NCBI GenBank assembly: GCA_041740375.1
Contig: JBGSMB010000033.1
Location: forward strand, 1 to 41,387
Direction of reading: 5' to 3'
DNA: 41,387 nucleotides
Source: JBGSMB01 sp041740375
Lineage (GTDB): Bacteria; Patescibacteriota; Saccharimonadia; Saccharimonadales; JAGQMS01
The notes beneath the pieces are model-generated. The model saw only the letters and a program-made list of their open reading frames with translations. It made no database searches and was not told the DNA's origin. Positions within the stretch are counted from its first letter, which is position 1. Each line of letters opens with the position of its first letter. Positions 40,459-41,387 of the stretch are shown piece by piece. A program made the position numbers and the translations under genes.

Positions 40459-41387
40459 GAGTGAACTATTTGGTGATAAATCTGCTGAAATGCAGGAAGA
40501 AAGTTTAAGGAGCAGACAACGAAATTTTTCGCCTGAAGAACTTGGTAGGGCTGTTGGTAGTAATCTGTTAAGTAGATTTTCGCATGTTGAATCTGGAGAT
40601 AATACTACTGATGAGTATCTACCGGTGCATGTTCTTGCGGAAAGAATAGGCACTAACAGACAATGGATTCATCGTATGGTGAATGATCTTGGGATTGAGC
40701 CAGAGCCAATAGAGCACGGCGGGCGATTAGTCTCTTGCTACCCTCCCTTCACATTACCTATACTGATTGATGAGTATGAATTCAGAAAAGAGTTTCGAGC
40801 ATTACCACCACTACTTACCGTGACTGACCTGGCGGAACTAGTGGGTCGTTCATGGGTTTGGACGGCAGCCAAATTGGAAGAATTGGGCTTGAAGCCAACA
40901 GGGAGTGAAATACGATCAAGTAAGGTGTCTGACTTGTACGTAAAAAGTACAGTTAAGAAGTTAAGAGATCTATCGAGGGCATTTCCAATGGAAAGTGGAT
41001 GGTACAACATGAGTCAGTTAGTTTTAGCCTCTGGCGAGGATAGAGAGTGGGTTGAAAGAAGACTAGCCGAAGCAGGGGCTGAAGCTGAAGTACGTCGATC
41101 GGCATTAACCGGGAAGTTGTTGAAGCACTACCCTCCGATAGCAAGAAGCATAATAAGAAAAGCTAAAGAAGAGCGGCCAGAAGTAGCACCAGAAAGATGG
41201 TTGACGGCGGAGGCTATTCCTGAAAATGTTGGCAGGTCGTACAACTGGTGTAAGCTCAGATTGAAAGAGTACCGGCAACTGGCTGCGGTGCGTCAAGACG
41301 GACAAGGGGTCAGTAGATTACACTATCCACCATCTGTCGTTGCGGAGCTAAGAGCAGAACAGGAATCGATTAATCAATACCAAGAAG
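40457..41387 (+). CDS. Partial protein of unknown function with HTH-like repeats
   Basis: This frame is open from the ATG at 40457 to the window edge (310 codons) and has no stop, so the gene is truncated by the window. The sequence repeats a pattern typical of DNA-binding excisionase/MerR-like HTH units: LPVHVLAERIGTNRQWIHRMV, LTVTDLAELVGRSWVWTAAKL, YNMSQLVLASGEDREWVERRL and LTAEAIPENVGRSYNWCKLRL, each followed by a short wing and a conserved YPP motif (CYPPF, HYPPI, HYPPS). It is therefore probably a multi-domain DNA-binding protein. No ribosome site is visible. Confidence 0.7.
   Translation, partial: MSELFGDKSAEMQEESLRSRQRNFSPEELGRAVGSNLLSRFSHVESGDNTTDEYLPVHVLAERIGTNRQWIHRMVNDLGIEPEPIEHGGRLVSCYPPFTLPILIDEYEFRKEFRALPPLLTVTDLAELVGRSWVWTAAKLEELGLKPTGSEIRSSKVSDLYVKSTVKKLRDLSRAFPMESGWYNMSQLVLASGEDREWVERRLAEAGAEAEVRRSALTGKLLKHYPPIARSIIRKAKEERPEVAPERWLTAEAIPENVGRSYNWCKLRLKEYRQLAAVRQDGQGVSRLHYPPSVVAELRAEQESINQYQE

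Noticed and set aside
1..41387. CRISPR array or cas genes
   Set aside because: No regularly spaced direct repeats and no Cas-like protein were seen on either strand.
1..41387. Alternative genetic code (UGA as glycine) as in some CPR groups
   Set aside because: TGA is a natural stop in many genes, including ATGA overlaps, and reading through it would break well-conserved C-termini.

Overview
The window looks like chromosomal DNA from a Patescibacteria/CPR bacterium, most likely Candidatus Saccharibacteria. This rests on gene content and low GC, because no rRNA or marker gene is present. The clues are a reduced conjugation-type secretion set (VirD4, M23 hydrolase, VirB4, PrgI, VirB6, VirB2), many small overlapping genes, a DipZ-type thiol exporter beside a cytochrome b5-like protein, and TGA used as a normal stop, which argues against the recoded CPR lineages.

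Positions about 131 to 33336 appear to be one integrated mobile element of about 33.2 kb, bounded by an 11-bp direct repeat (TCCCCAGCCAA). Its left end carries a large serine recombinase operon reading outward. Next come a candidate origin (DnaA box, hairpin) with a replication-relaxation-type gene, an accessory stretch (EEP phosphatase, P-loop kinase, DUF2958, and cassette-like genes separated by a repeated motif), a two-gene CBASS, and a type I restriction-modification system followed in the same direction by DUF262/DUF1524, DUF2779 and HAD-like genes. On the opposite strand lie the conjugation operon and a tandem glycosyltransferase. The right end has a small XRE regulator and an HKD-motif (PLD-like) gene.

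Three observations tie the ends together. (1) The same TATCC-N6-GGATA operators flank the recombinase promoter and sit in front of the XRE gene 30.6 kb away, suggesting one repressor controls both. (2) A short ORF coupled to the recombinase is cut by the left att site, and a start-less ORF in front of the HKD gene is cut by the right one. Joined at the repeat, they form one continuous 65-codon frame, so excision would rebuild a gene and place the HKD gene in the recombinase operon. (3) Two paralogous microproteins are translationally coupled to the recombinase and to the coupling ATPase.

Right of about 33337 lies probable chromosome or a neighbouring island: AbiH-like and PD-(D/E)XK-like genes, then an extracytoplasmic redox cluster (DM13, membrane thioredoxin, DipZ, glutaredoxin, a cysteine-pair-repeat protein, cytochrome b5-like protein) and a partial gene at the right edge. 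Many lead genes have an extended -10 box (TGnTAnAAT) only 6 to 11 nt before the start codon, suggesting leaderless transcription, while genes inside operons have good Shine-Dalgarno sites.
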